Shown one piece after another: positions 8,944-18,062 of a stretch of DNA of 64,000 nucleotides. Location: positions 1-64,000 of the forward strand of contig NZ_NEWD01000018.1 in the NCBI RefSeq assembly GCF_002234915.1. Reading direction: 5' to 3'. The translations under genes and the position numbers were made by a program. How positions within the stretch are numbered: position 1 is the stretch's first letter; the number at the start of each line of letters is the position of its first letter. The notes below the pieces were generated by a model. It did no database searches. It saw only the letters and a list, made by a program, of their open reading frames with translations, and was not told the origin of the DNA. The stretch is from Bifidobacterium vansinderenii. GTDB taxonomy: Bacteria; Actinomycetota; Actinomycetes; Actinomycetales; Bifidobacteriaceae.

Positions 8944-8967
8944 ACAGTGCCGTTCTGTTGGCACTGT
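8944..8967 (+). promoter_or_regulatory. leader hairpin of the pilin operon
   Basis: ACAGTGCC-(8-base loop)-GGCACTGT, a perfect 8-bp stem about 75 bases before the tip pilin start. A TATATAA box (8907-8913) lies upstream. It may be an operator or an RNA hairpin in the 5' leader. Confidence 0.4.
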
Positions 8968-9040
8968 TATGCGGCATTGCATGCGTAGGGGTGCATGGCA
9001 CTGCTGCAATCTAGCGCCCGGCAAGGCGCAGGAAGAAGAC

Positions 9041-11905
9041 ATGACGAGAATGAAGAAGAACGAGAAGCCAGGAAGGGTAGGGGGTATCGGCGCCCGCCTT
9101 GTGGCGGTCGCTTCTGCCGCGGCGATGTTCCTAGCCGTTGCCGTAAGCGGCACGGCCATCGCGGCCACGACCGAATCGCCGTCGCCGACCACGACGCAGA
9201 CGCAGGCGGCCCAGTCCGACCAGAAGACCTCGGACGCGAATTCCACTTCCACGCCGGATGCGACCAAGTCGTCCACTCCGACGCAGACCGAAACCTCCAA
9301 GTCCGGCAAGTCCACGACCGACTCCGCCACCTCCGACAGCAAGGTCGTCTCCAAGGACAAGCAGGCCGCCGCAACCCCGGCCCCCGCCGCCGTAGCCGCC
9401 GCCCCGCAGGCGCGTTCCATTTCTGGCATTACGGCTGAAGCATGGACCAGTAACCAGCATCATGAAGATTCTGATGTGTATCTCTCCGGTGGTACTGAGG
9501 GGCTGAATAGAGTCAATGGCATGGCCGTTCAGGATTTGGCCTACACAAAGAACGGTTACACGTTCTGGAAGGCCAGCCTGAAGGGTTCTGATGGCTATCA
9601 GGACTATGGTGATAAGCAAGACACCACCGCTGGCAATAATCAGTCGAATACGGGTGCGACGGTAACCCGAATCCGTTACCAGTCGGAAAGTCTGCAGTTC
9701 CTGATTAACGGCAATTGGGTGACGCCTAATAATAGCTATGACTCCGATCTGCAGCTTGTGTTCTATTACCTGCAGGATCAGCAGGTGGGCGATTACGCCA
9801 CGTTCCATATGTCCGACTGGTTCGTTGGCGATTTTAATGCCAGCGATTACAGTACGGGCAGCAACAGCCTGTGGACGTCCAAGGCAGTCATTGCCGAGGT
9901 CGTCGATGCCGATACCAATCAGCAGCTGGCCAAGTCCGACACCATGTACTACTACAACACGCATGCCGGTGTGAACAACATCACCGCCAGCGAGCAGAAT
10001 CTGGGCGAGTACGAAATCCTGTATGTCGCGAAATACAAGGCATCCAATCAGAATTCGCAGCGTTCTTGGACCTCCACGAATAAGAGCGGCGACCCGCTGG
10101 AGACCTACACGGTCAACGACATGAAGACCGGCATGGAAACCCACTGGAACAAGAACGCTTCCAGCCCCAACAGCTCCTCTGATCCGTACCATGTGATCTT
10201 CACCATCTACGTGCACAAGACCGCGCAGGTGAGCCTCGTCAAGCATCTGGACGGCAATGATACGAGCGAGTACCAGAACCAGAACTTCACGTTCTCCGCA
10301 AAAGTGACGCTGCCTGAAGGCTCCAAGTCCACGCTGCGTACCTCGTATCCGGCTCAGGGTCTTGCTGTGGGCTCCTCGGTGTCGATGGTCGTGGACGCGG
10401 ACGGCAAGACCGGTACGATCACCGGTATTCAGGCCAAGCCCGACCAGCCCGTGACCATCAAGGGTCTGCCGAATGGTGCCAAGGTCGTCTTCACCGAGAC
10501 CGGCACCCCGGGCAATGATCCCTCCGTCTTCACGACCGCCTATGTGAACGACAAGACGAACAAGATCGATGGCTCCGCCACCGCATACCCCGCCAAGGGA
10601 ACCGGCAACGAAGCTCCGCAGACCGTCACCACCACCAATACGGTGAGCTCCGGCGAAGGCAAGATGACTGTGACCAAGACCTTCCATGTCAAGAATCTGA
10701 CTTGGCAGGAACGCTCCGACCTCGCGGACGCCTTCCAGATCACGTCCACGGATAACAAGATCCCCGCCCTGACCACGAGGAACGCCAGCACCGTAACTGA
10801 AGGCGGTCTTACCGCCGATGATGCGGACACGGTTACCTACACGTGGAACATGAGCCGTTTGGAAACCGGCAAGGTAACGCTCACCGAGCAGAACTATCAG
10901 GCCGGCAGCAAGAACGTGACCACGTCCGCGACGTCCGCCACCAACGGCAGCGCATTCAAGCCGTCCGTTGACGCGACGATCACCAAGGACACACAGAGCG
11001 TGACGTTCGTGAACGAGTACGGCACCACGCCCATCGACGTGAAGATCACCAAGCAGTGGTCCGCCGAGATCGCCAACGATCAGAAGAAGCCGGTGAAGGT
11101 GAAACTCAACTGGAAGGGAACGGAGAAAAACGCCTCCGGAACCCAAGGCGAGTACACCTTGAATGCCGACGGCAAGTGGACCACCACTATCAAGAACCTG
11201 CCGAATCACACCGCCGATTACGGTGACATCACCTACTCGGTGGAGGAAACCTCCGTGGATGGCAAGACCCCGACCGAGGCCGGATTCAAGGTTGATGTGA
11301 CCGGAGACCAGACCAAGGGCTTTACGGTGACGAACTCTCCCGCCAGCATCAAGCTTGCTGCAAACGACTTCGTGCAGGTGAAGAAGAAGCTCGCCGGCCG
11401 GACTTGGAATGATCTGCCCGCTGATGGTTCGTTCCAGTTCGAGCTCAAGGCCAGCGACAGCGCTCCGCTGCCCAAGGACGCCAAGGGCAAAGACGTGTCT
11501 TCGATCGCGATTTCCGCGGCGGACAAGGACTCCGACAACCTGTCCAAGGCCAAGACGTTCGGTGACATCACCTACACGTCGATCGGCACCTACACGTACA
11601 CGCTCACCGAGAAGCAGCAGGGGAAGATCCCCGGATTCAGCTACTCGGATGCCGTGTTCACCGTGACGGTGAAGGTTGATTCCCTGACCGCTAACGGTGT
11701 GGTCGTCACCGTTGCCAAGACCTCCGGGTCGAACGGCGAGGTTTCCGAGGACAACGTCGCGATCTTCACCAACGCCTATGTGGCTGTGTCCCAGCTGCCG
11801 CTGACCGGTGGCACTACGGGACGTGCATGGCTGGTTGCCGGCGGTGTGCTGCTGGCGATGGCCGGAGCGAGCTACGCGGTGTGGCGCAAGCGTCAGATGG
11901 CGTGA
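9041..11905 (+). CDS. large LPxTG pilin subunit (probable tip/adhesin pilin)
   Basis: A secreted, sortase-linked surface protein of 954 residues. Start ATG 9041 is chosen over an earlier in-frame ATG (8969) because GGAAGAAG precedes it and a proper Sec signal peptide follows (basic KKNEKPGR stretch, hydrophobic core, cleavage after GTAIAA). A Thr/Ser/Pro-rich linker comes next, then an adhesin-like region to about residue 400. After it come several Cna-B/isopeptide-type beta domains; the last (about residues 780-910) resembles the Spy0128-type pilin isopeptide domain (SFQFELKA...YTYTLTEKQ). The sorting signal is LPLTG, followed by a hydrophobic helix and WRKRQMA. The next gene is a smaller backbone-type pilin, so this is likely the tip subunit. 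Ligand unknown. Confidence 0.85.
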   Translation: MTRMKKNEKPGRVGGIGARLVAVASAAAMFLAVAVSGTAIAATTESPSPTTTQTQAAQSDQKTSDANSTSTPDATKSSTPTQTETSKSGKSTTDSATSDSKVVSKDKQAAATPAPAAVAAAPQARSISGITAEAWTSNQHHEDSDVYLSGGTEGLNRVNGMAVQDLAYTKNGYTFWKASLKGSDGYQDYGDKQDTTAGNNQSNTGATVTRIRYQSESLQFLINGNWVTPNNSYDSDLQLVFYYLQDQQVGDYATFHMSDWFVGDFNASDYSTGSNSLWTSKAVIAEVVDADTNQQLAKSDTMYYYNTHAGVNNITASEQNLGEYEILYVAKYKASNQNSQRSWTSTNKSGDPLETYTVNDMKTGMETHWNKNASSPNSSSDPYHVIFTIYVHKTAQVSLVKHLDGNDTSEYQNQNFTFSAKVTLPEGSKSTLRTSYPAQGLAVGSSVSMVVDADGKTGTITGIQAKPDQPVTIKGLPNGAKVVFTETGTPGNDPSVFTTAYVNDKTNKIDGSATAYPAKGTGNEAPQTVTTTNTVSSGEGKMTVTKTFHVKNLTWQERSDLADAFQITSTDNKIPALTTRNASTVTEGGLTADDADTVTYTWNMSRLETGKVTLTEQNYQAGSKNVTTSATSATNGSAFKPSVDATITKDTQSVTFVNEYGTTPIDVKITKQWSAEIANDQKKPVKVKLNWKGTEKNASGTQGEYTLNADGKWTTTIKNLPNHTADYGDITYSVEETSVDGKTPTEAGFKVDVTGDQTKGFTVTNSPASIKLAANDFVQVKKKLAGRTWNDLPADGSFQFELKASDSAPLPKDAKGKDVSSIAISAADKDSDNLSKAKTFGDITYTSIGTYTYTLTEKQQGKIPGFSYSDAVFTVTVKVDSLTANGVVVTVAKTSGSNGEVSEDNVAIFTNAYVAVSQLPLTGGTTGRAWLVAGGVLLAMAGASYAVWRKRQMA

Positions 11906-12008
11906 GCTCCGGTTCCGAACAGAAAAGATTTGCGGTCGCGGAAGGCGTGAGTCCTTCCGCCTCCGCGACCCATAAGAAATATCAAGTAAGGAAAGAGAGG
12001 GTTTTCTC

Positions 12009-13469
12009 ATGAAGTTGAGGAAGCTTTTCGCGGGTGTCGCCGCTGCGGCGACCCTGCTTGGTGGCATGGCGTTCGGCGCCGCCACCGCTAACGCGGCCGC
12101 TGGTGATTCGTCCACCATCGTGCTGAACGGTAACGTGGCCGGTCGTACGTTCACCGCGTACCCGCTGGGCACCTACACGGATGTTCAGGGTACCGATACC
12201 GACATCACGTCGCTCGGCCTGAACCAGAACACCGAGTGGACCCCGTCGATCGCTCAGGCTGTCGCGAATGCTGGCATCACTGTTCCGGATCAGTACAAGG
12301 GCAATGAGCTCGCCTACGTGTCCACGCTGAACCAGACCACCGAGGGCGCCAAGCTTCGTGCTTTCGCCGAAGAACTCGCCAAGGCGACGGCTAAGCCCGC
12401 CAATCCGACCGTTGTCAAGGCTGCTGCCGACGCCACGAACGTGACCCTTGACGTGCCGACCGATGGCTGGTACCTCGTGACCGATTCCAATGGTGCTCCG
12501 ATCCTCGTGGGCACGAAGGCCACCAAGGGCAACACCGTGTACACCACGCTCAACGGTACCCAGCTCGGTGAGGCTGAAGTGAAGCCGAACACTCCCGACA
12601 CCCCCAAGAAGGAAGTCACCAACACCGATAAGGGCAGCGTGAGCCTGGGCGACACCCTGAGCTACAAGATCACCGCCAAGGTGCCGAACACCACTGGCTA
12701 CGAGACCTTCGCCTACTACCTGCAGGATGTTGCGTCCAAGGGCCTGACCGTGAACAAGGACTTCAAGGTCACCCTTGACAGCAAGACCCTGACTGAGAAC
12801 AAGGACTACACCCTCACGGTGACCCCCGACGCCGAGACTGGTAAGACCACCACGGTGATCAAGCTCAACAATGTGGCCGATCAGGGCGGTAAGGACATCG
12901 TCGTGACCTACACCGCCACCGTGAACGAGAATGCGGTCGATTCCGTGACCAACACCGCTTCTGTAAGCAAGGACAACGATACGTGGGTCGAGGGCACTCC
13001 CGTCGTGAAGAAGCTGTACGGCTTCTCCATCCACAAGACCGATGCTGCTGGCAAGGCCCTTGCTAATGCCGAGTTCACTCTGACTGGCGCCCCCAAGACC
13101 TACACGGGTAGCGCCAAGCTGACCACCGATGTCAACGGCAACCTGACCTTCAGCGGTCTGGCTGAGGGTACCTACACGGTCAAGGAAACCAGGGTGCCGA
13201 CCGGCTTCCTGCAGAATGTGACCCCTGAGTTCCAGGTCACCATCGATGCTAACGGCGGCGTAGCCCTGACCAAGGCTGACGGTTGGAAGCTCGCCACCAA
13301 GGGTGAGGGCACGACGATCAACGTGAAGAACGTTGCCTCCATCACCGAGCTGCCGAAGACCGGTGCTGCGGGCATTGCTATGTTCGTGGCTCTGGGTGTG
13401 ATGCTGGCTGGCGCCGCCGCCACGGTGTACGCCAAGTCCCGTCGCACCAACGCTGCGCTGCACGCCTGA
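12009..13469 (+). CDS. backbone (FimA-like) pilin with LPKTG signal
   Basis: The likely polymerised pilus shaft subunit, 486 residues, starting 103 bp after the tip pilin. It has a Sec signal peptide (KLRKLFAGVAAAATLL, cleaving near ANAAA) and an N-terminal domain to about residue 190. A VKPN segment follows where a pilin lysine motif is expected, then an isopeptide-forming middle domain. A Cna-B-like domain (from about residue 335) contains the E-box TYTVKETRVPTGF. LPKTGAAG, a hydrophobic helix and a basic tail complete the wall anchor. No canonical YPK is seen, so the linkage Lys is uncertain. Ribosome site AAGGAAAGAGAGG precedes ATG 12009. A repeat element follows the stop. Confidence 0.87.
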   Translation: MKLRKLFAGVAAAATLLGGMAFGAATANAAAGDSSTIVLNGNVAGRTFTAYPLGTYTDVQGTDTDITSLGLNQNTEWTPSIAQAVANAGITVPDQYKGNELAYVSTLNQTTEGAKLRAFAEELAKATAKPANPTVVKAAADATNVTLDVPTDGWYLVTDSNGAPILVGTKATKGNTVYTTLNGTQLGEAEVKPNTPDTPKKEVTNTDKGSVSLGDTLSYKITAKVPNTTGYETFAYYLQDVASKGLTVNKDFKVTLDSKTLTENKDYTLTVTPDAETGKTTTVIKLNNVADQGGKDIVVTYTATVNENAVDSVTNTASVSKDNDTWVEGTPVVKKLYGFSIHKTDAAGKALANAEFTLTGAPKTYTGSAKLTTDVNGNLTFSGLAEGTYTVKETRVPTGFLQNVTPEFQVTIDANGGVALTKADGWKLATKGEGTTINVKNVASITELPKTGAAGIAMFVALGVMLAGAAATVYAKSRRTNAALHA

Positions 13470-13496
13470 GTGATCGGGCGCTGAGAGGCGCGTAGC

Positions 13497-13545
13497 CCTC
13501 CCTCAGTCACGCGTTGCGTGACGGCTCCTCCCATGGAGGGAGCAC
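13497..13545 (+). repeat. CTCCCTC two-hairpin element, copy 5
   Basis: Downstream of the backbone pilin. Inner hairpin GTCACGC-GTT-GCGTGAC. A degenerate GAGG-rich remnant follows to about 13610. Confidence 0.75.
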
Positions 13546-13629
13546 CCAGGGGAGGGCGACCTTCCTCGATCGGGCAGCCCCCTATGGGAGGCCTCCGAGG
13601 GAGGGGAAAAGTGCAAAAACCGGCGAAGG

Positions 13630-13660
13630 GCCGGGGTCGAACCAACTATTCGACCCCGGC
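13630..13660 (+). terminator. terminator-like hairpin
   Basis: A perfect 12-bp stem GCCGGGGTCGAA (13630-13641) with TTCGACCCCGGC (13649-13660) and a 7-base loop, without a T-run. It resembles a tRNA T-arm at first sight but no tRNA surrounds it. Probably ends the pilin transcript. Confidence 0.5.
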
Positions 13661-13761
13661 CATTCGCGCATCCAGTGGTCGGCGCTTTTCGTAATAGCCC
13701 AAAACCCTTGAAAAACCAAGCCTCCACCCCTTCTCAAAGGGGTATGGTGCGAGGGGTTTAA

Positions 13762-13965
13762 GGGGTATAATGGACAACAATCTGATGCCATATGAGACGA
13801 GGCGGTGCAACCGGTTTCGCAACGTTGCGTCCCCAGACATCATCCTGATGTGGTTCCGCTGTCGGCATCGCCTTCGCAACGTCGCCGCCGCATCCGCGTC
13901 AATCCCAAAAGCAAGCCCTAAGTCACGACGGGCGTTGCATTGCGCGCAGCGGTTTCCGCGCGCAA
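13762..13965 (+). promoter_or_regulatory. promoter and palindromes upstream of the first HTH gene
   Basis: AGGGGTATAATGG has a perfect -10 box (13766-13771). Downstream are a perfect palindrome CGCAACGTTGCG (13818-13829), a half-site near 13874, and an inverted repeat TTGCGCGC/GCGCGCAA (13940-13947, 13958-13965). The leader is long (about 220 bases). Confidence 0.5.
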
Positions 13966-13997
13966 ACCTGGCACAAATCCATATGAAGGGGAAACTC

Positions 13998-14609
13998 ATG
14001 AGAACCGGTGAATTCACCCAAGAAGAAATCACCTACCTGAGGTCGTTGCGGGCCGTGGCGCGCGTATCGAACGGCCGCATCCGGTACACCGAGGAGTTCA
14101 AGCGCGAATGCATGCGCCGGTACGCGGCGGGTGAATCCCCGGCTCGCATCTTCCGCGACGCCGGACTGGACTCGGCGCTGATCGGCTACAAGCGCATCGA
14201 ACGCTGCATCTCGCGCTGGCGCGGCATGGAAAGTGCTCCCAAGGAGTCCGCTTCACCCGCATCCTTGTCTTCCGCCGGCACTGCCGACAATCACGCACAG
14301 ACCGGCGACGACTATTCCGACGAGGCGTTTTCGCCGAATCTGGTCGTCCGTTCCGGTCGCCGTGACCTTCGCGACCTGCTGATCGCCCAGCAGGTGCGCC
14401 GCATCGCCGAACTCGAACACGAAGTGGCCGAACTGCGCACCGAAGTGCTCGCGGCCATCGACCACAGTGACGGCAGCGCCGATCACGCAGCCGAGGTGAA
14501 CGGCCTGACGGACCTTACTCCCACGCCAATTGCAGCACCAATTGCCGAGCCAACCGCCACGACAACCGCCGACTCCGAAACATCTCGGGGGGGGGGGGCG
14601 TCTCTATGA
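13998..14609 (+). CDS. HTH/coiled-coil protein with G12 tract at its 3' end
   Basis: A 203-residue protein of unknown function. Start ATG 13998 is preceded by GAAGGGG. Residues 1-75 form a basic helix-rich region resembling a transposase-type helix-turn-helix (EEFKRECMRRYAAGESPARIF...), then a low-complexity linker. A coiled-coil-like stretch (IAELEHEVAELRTEV) and a Pro/Thr/Ala tail follow. A run of 12 G (14587-14598) encodes the last Gly residues just before the stop. Loss of one G would move the stop to about 14700; gain of one would move it to about 14776. The C-terminus is therefore potentially phase-variable. A paralogue lies at 16283. A regulator of the nearby pilus locus is an inference from position only. 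Confidence 0.75.
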   Translation: MRTGEFTQEEITYLRSLRAVARVSNGRIRYTEEFKRECMRRYAAGESPARIFRDAGLDSALIGYKRIERCISRWRGMESAPKESASPASLSSAGTADNHAQTGDDYSDEAFSPNLVVRSGRRDLRDLLIAQQVRRIAELEHEVAELRTEVLAAIDHSDGSADHAAEVNGLTDLTPTPIAAPIAEPTATTTADSETSRGGGASL

Positions 14610-14875
14610 CAGTTTCGAAGGCGTCGTCTCCACTCTGGCGAGCCTTCCGCTGCCGACGTTCTTCCATCACGGCGCCGCCGTGCTCTCCTGCACGGCATAA
14701 CGGAACGTCCCGCGCCGATCGGGTGGGTCGTGCACGAGCTGATCGGGTGATGCGGCAACGTCGCAAAGCGTACTAGCATAGCGTGCAGTAGCCTTGCCGA
14801 CGCCCGCGCTTTCCATGCGAGCGACGTCCGGCGAGACATATGACAACGGCATACGACAAGGGGAAGCGGACCGCG

Positions 14876-15739
14876 ATGGTTGCATACATGGAGCACAAGA
14901 ATCTGGCCAACGAGACGATCGACGACGAGCGCAAACAGCAGATCGCCGACGGTGTTCACAAAGTGCTCGACGGCATCGCCGCCGCGGAATCCGACGCCGG
15001 CCGTACCGCCGGATCCGTGCGACTGCTCGCCGCCACCAAGACGCGTGACGTCGGCGAGATCATGGCCGCCATCGACGCCGGCGTGCGCATGATCGGCGAG
15101 AACCGTCCGCAGGAGATCGAGGTCAAGGCGCCCGGTCTCGTGCGCCAGTGTGCGAGCCGCGGATTCGCACTCGGCGAGGCTATGAACTCCGGCACCGAGG
15201 ACGCGCAGGCCGCCGCAGCAGCCCTCGGCAACGCATCCGCGGCGGACCTCACCCCGCTGCCGTTCCACCTGATCGGCCAGCTGCAATCCAACAAGATCAA
15301 TAAGGTGCTGCCGCACGTCACCACCATCGAATCCGTGGACAATCTCGCCCTCGCGCAGAAGATCGCCAAACGTGCCGTGACCCGCGGCATCACCGTGGGC
15401 GTGCTGCTCGAGGTCAACGAGTCCGGCGAGGAAAGCAAGTCCGGCTGTGAGCCCGACGAGGCCGCCGACCTGGCCGCGCAGATCGCCGAACTCGACGGTC
15501 TCCACCTCGAAGGCCTCATGACCATCGGCGCGCACGTGCACGACGAAGCTGTGATCCGCCGCGGATTCGCCCACCTGCGTGAGACCCGCGACGCGCTGCT
15601 CGCATCCGGTACCCCCGCGCTCGCCGACTGCCGCGAGCTGTCGATGGGCATGACGCAGGACATGGCGATCGCCATCAGCGAGGGCTCCACCATCGTGCGC
15701 GTGGGCACTGCCATCTTCGGCGAGCGCGCGTTCATCTGA
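14876..15739 (+). CDS. yggS: YggS-family pyridoxal-phosphate homeostasis protein
   Basis: A single-domain PLP-binding barrel protein that buffers pyridoxal phosphate in the cytoplasm; no enzyme activity is established for the family. The PLP lysine sits in LAATKTRD. Other family blocks are IGENRPQE, HLIGQLQSNK, SMGMTQDMAIAI and the C-terminal VRVGTAIFGER. The length (287 residues) is slightly above average because of an acidic insert near position 100. Start: ATG 14876 follows AAGGGGAAG, but ATG 14840 in frame is equally possible. In many actinobacteria the gene lies in the division cluster; here it is between two paralogous HTH genes, an unusual setting. Confidence 0.9.
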   Translation: MVAYMEHKNLANETIDDERKQQIADGVHKVLDGIAAAESDAGRTAGSVRLLAATKTRDVGEIMAAIDAGVRMIGENRPQEIEVKAPGLVRQCASRGFALGEAMNSGTEDAQAAAAALGNASAADLTPLPFHLIGQLQSNKINKVLPHVTTIESVDNLALAQKIAKRAVTRGITVGVLLEVNESGEESKSGCEPDEAADLAAQIAELDGLHLEGLMTIGAHVHDEAVIRRGFAHLRETRDALLASGTPALADCRELSMGMTQDMAIAISEGSTIVRVGTAIFGERAFI

Positions 15740-15744
15740 TGATC

Positions 15745-15768
15745 TTGCGGCGGGTCGCCGTTTTTGTT
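15745..15768 (+). terminator. terminator after yggS
   Basis: CGGCG-GGT-CGCCG followed by TTTTT, starting a few bases after the stop. Confidence 0.75.
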
Positions 15769-16282
15769 ATCCAATTCGGATTCTGGTGGGTCGGGTAGCA
15801 GATTGCCGCCCGCTGCGACGGTCTCGTCCGCATCATGGACGCATTGTTCATTTTTGTTGAGAGATGATCGTTTTCGTGTTGTTTCGATTGTGACACGCCG
15901 AATGGGGGATGTCATTAGGGGTTGATTTTCTGTGCCCCCACCCCCTATCGCTCGGCATGTGATCGTTGACAACCGTGGATGCCGTTAAGCCCGAATTTCA
16001 CCGAAAATGTGATCTGAATCACCGCTTGTCCATATGGCGAGTACGCTAAAAACCAAATAAGGGGGTATGTATGGCATTTAAGGGGTCATCGCATCGTGGT
16101 GTATTATCGGTGAGATTCCCGAACGCACGCCTTGAATAACTAAGGGCTGCACAACGAAGACAGAGGCGAATCGACAGACACCAGCTCTCGCCACCCTTGG
16201 CGGGGGGGGGGGGGGTGATAGTTGCCGCGAGGGAGCAGATCCCGAGTGTGACGATTCTCCTGCGCGGCAAAGGAGGATGGAC
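15769..16282. other. intergenic region with G14 tract
   Basis: No gene seen; all three forward frames are stopped near 16133-16143. A GGGGGTATGTATGG promoter-like motif lies at 16061-16074. A small hairpin CGCCA..TGGCG (about 16189-16201) abuts a run of 14 G (16202-16215), which lies 67 bases before the start of the second HTH gene. Confidence 0.6.
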
Positions 16283-16837
16283 ATGATGGAGCGTAAGAAG
16301 TTTACGCGCAAGCAGGCGGCATATCTGCGCTCGCTGCCTGCCGTGGAACGGGTGGTCGACGGACGCGTCACCTATTCCGAGTCGTTTAAGCGTCACTGCA
16401 TGCGTCGCTACGCGGCTGGCGACTCCCCGGCCGTGATCTTCCGCGAAGCCGGACTCGACTCCAGCGTGATCGGCTACAAGCGCATCGAACGATGCATCGC
16501 CCGCTGGCGCAAGACCATCATGCCGTCCATGGAGGAATCCGGCGAACTCACGCCTGAAACCATCGCCGAAGAGGCGGCCGGTGTGGTCAACGCGGAATCC
16601 GAACCGTTCCGCATGTCCTACGAAAAGCTGTTGGAACGTCAGATCAACCGCATCGACGAACTCGAACACGAACTCAGCTCCCTGCGCCGCCAGCTCGTCC
16701 GTCAGCAGAAGCAGGCGCTCGCCGAACGCGACAAGGAGATGCGCGAACGCGTCGCGCAGCAGGCGAACGCGCAGACGGGCGATGATCGCGACGCCGATAC
16801 CGACTCGGCCGGTCCGGCCGACCCGGTTGAGCTGTGA
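16283..16837 (+). CDS. HTH/coiled-coil protein, paralogue of the 13998 gene
   Basis: A 184-residue protein. AGGAGG (16271-16276) places the start at ATG 16283 rather than at ATG 16277, which touches the ribosome site. Residues 1-75 closely match the 13998 protein (RRYAAGDSPAVIFREAGLDS, then IGYKRIERCI). A second shared block is ERQINRIDELEHELSSLR, a likely coiled coil. The C-terminus is acidic and differs. The function is unknown; DNA binding is inferred from the HTH-like N-terminus. A G14 tract in the leader could make its expression length-dependent. Confidence 0.75.
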   Translation: MMERKKFTRKQAAYLRSLPAVERVVDGRVTYSESFKRHCMRRYAAGDSPAVIFREAGLDSSVIGYKRIERCIARWRKTIMPSMEESGELTPETIAEEAAGVVNAESEPFRMSYEKLLERQINRIDELEHELSSLRRQLVRQQKQALAERDKEMRERVAQQANAQTGDDRDADTDSAGPADPVEL

Positions 16838-16921
16838 CTCATGTGACCCATATGACCCGACGGCCGGCATCGCGCCGACGGCTGACGGCGTAAACGACGG
16901 ACCACGGCATACACTGGTCGT

Positions 16922-17737
16922 ATGAGAATCGCACGTTTTTCCCTCAACGACAAAGTCCGCTACGCATTCGTGCAGACCGACGAGAACGACGGCAAGGACT
17001 ATCTGGTGGCCCTTGACGGATTCCCGCTCGGCGCCCAGGAGGTCAAGCCCACCGGCGAACGCTACGCCGTGGACTCCGACGGCATCCGTCTGCTCGCCCC
17101 CATCATCCCGTCCAAGGTGTTCGGCCTGGCCAAGAACTACCAGGCGCACACCGAATTCATGGCCAACAAGGGCCTGTCCGACATCAAGGTCGCACCCGAG
17201 GAGATGGTGATCTTCACCAAGCCGTCCACCTCCGTAATCGGACCCGACGATCCGATCGTGATCCCCAGCTTCTCCAACGACATGAACTACGAGCCCGAAG
17301 TGGCCGTGATCATCGGACGCATCGCCAAGAACGTGCCCGTCGAAAAGGCCATGGACTACGTGCTCGGCTACACCTGCGTGAACGACGTGACGCTGCGCGA
17401 CGTGCAGGGCTTCGACCCCATGTGGACGCGCGCCAAGGGCTTCGACACCTCCTGCCCGCTCGGCCCGTGGATCCAGACCGACCTCGACTGGGCCAACACG
17501 CACATCGGCTTCAGCCTCAACGGCGAAGTGGTGCCCGAAGCCGCCGGAACCACCGCCGGACTGATCCACTCCATCCCCGCGCAGATCGCGGCCATCTCCC
17601 AGTTCTCCACGCTGCTTCCCGGCGACGTGATCCTCACCGGCACGCCCAACGCGTCCGGCACACTGCGCCCCGGCGACGAGGCGATCGTGCACGTGGAAGG
17701 CGTCGGCGACCTGCGCAACGTGGTCGTCCGCGGCTGA
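16922..17737 (+). CDS. fumarylacetoacetate hydrolase (FAH) family protein
   Basis: A cytoplasmic metal-dependent C-C hydrolase or decarboxylase of the FAH fold, 271 residues. Metal-binding residues are seen as the family triad: Glu-x-Glu in NYEPEVAVIIG (about residue 123) and a downstream Asp in VNDVTLRDVQ. Other family blocks are GLAKNYQAH, FTKPSTSVIG, and GTPNASG near the C-terminus. The substrate cannot be told from sequence; many actinobacterial members sit next to gltX and are annotated as 2-hydroxyhepta-2,4-diene-1,7-dioate isomerase-like. Start ATG 16922 follows the HTH gene by 84 bp. A 300-bp region with a terminator follows. Confidence 0.85.
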   Translation: MRIARFSLNDKVRYAFVQTDENDGKDYLVALDGFPLGAQEVKPTGERYAVDSDGIRLLAPIIPSKVFGLAKNYQAHTEFMANKGLSDIKVAPEEMVIFTKPSTSVIGPDDPIVIPSFSNDMNYEPEVAVIIGRIAKNVPVEKAMDYVLGYTCVNDVTLRDVQGFDPMWTRAKGFDTSCPLGPWIQTDLDWANTHIGFSLNGEVVPEAAGTTAGLIHSIPAQIAAISQFSTLLPGDVILTGTPNASGTLRPGDEAIVHVEGVGDLRNVVVRG

Positions 17738-18032
17738 CGGCATTCTACGGAAGGCGGGCGGAAGCGGCGTCGAGCCGCCGTCTCAGCGTTCTTTCAGCTT
17801 CTGTGAAAAGCATTACAAGCATTTTGTTCAGTAATGCGGAGGCTGGTGGGGTGGTTCTCCAAGAAAACGGCGGTTATATAAGAACTGTCAACGGAACAAC
17901 ACCGAAGACAACCACCGATCGGGGTGATCAACCTCACACAGCCTCCCGGTCAGCGGACATAACTGAAAACGCATAACTTCAACCTCATAATTGAATCTCT
18001 TCTTCCTCTCTTCCTCTTCACCCCGGCGGTCC

Positions 18033-18062
18033 TCTTCCTCCCGCCGGGGTTTTCCTTTATCC
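18033..18062 (+). terminator. terminator hairpin
   Basis: CCCCGGCGG..CCGCCGGGG followed by TTTTCCTTTAT. It ends any transcript arriving from 17.7-18.0 kb. Confidence 0.75.

Noticed and set aside
9131-12172. A 1013-codon minus-strand frame opposite the tip pilin gene
   Set aside because: It covers two plus-strand genes and their gap, has no ribosome site and no recognisable domain.
13630-13660. Possible tRNA T-arm (GGGTCGAACC..)
   Set aside because: No acceptor, D or anticodon arm fits around it; it is a simple 12-bp hairpin.
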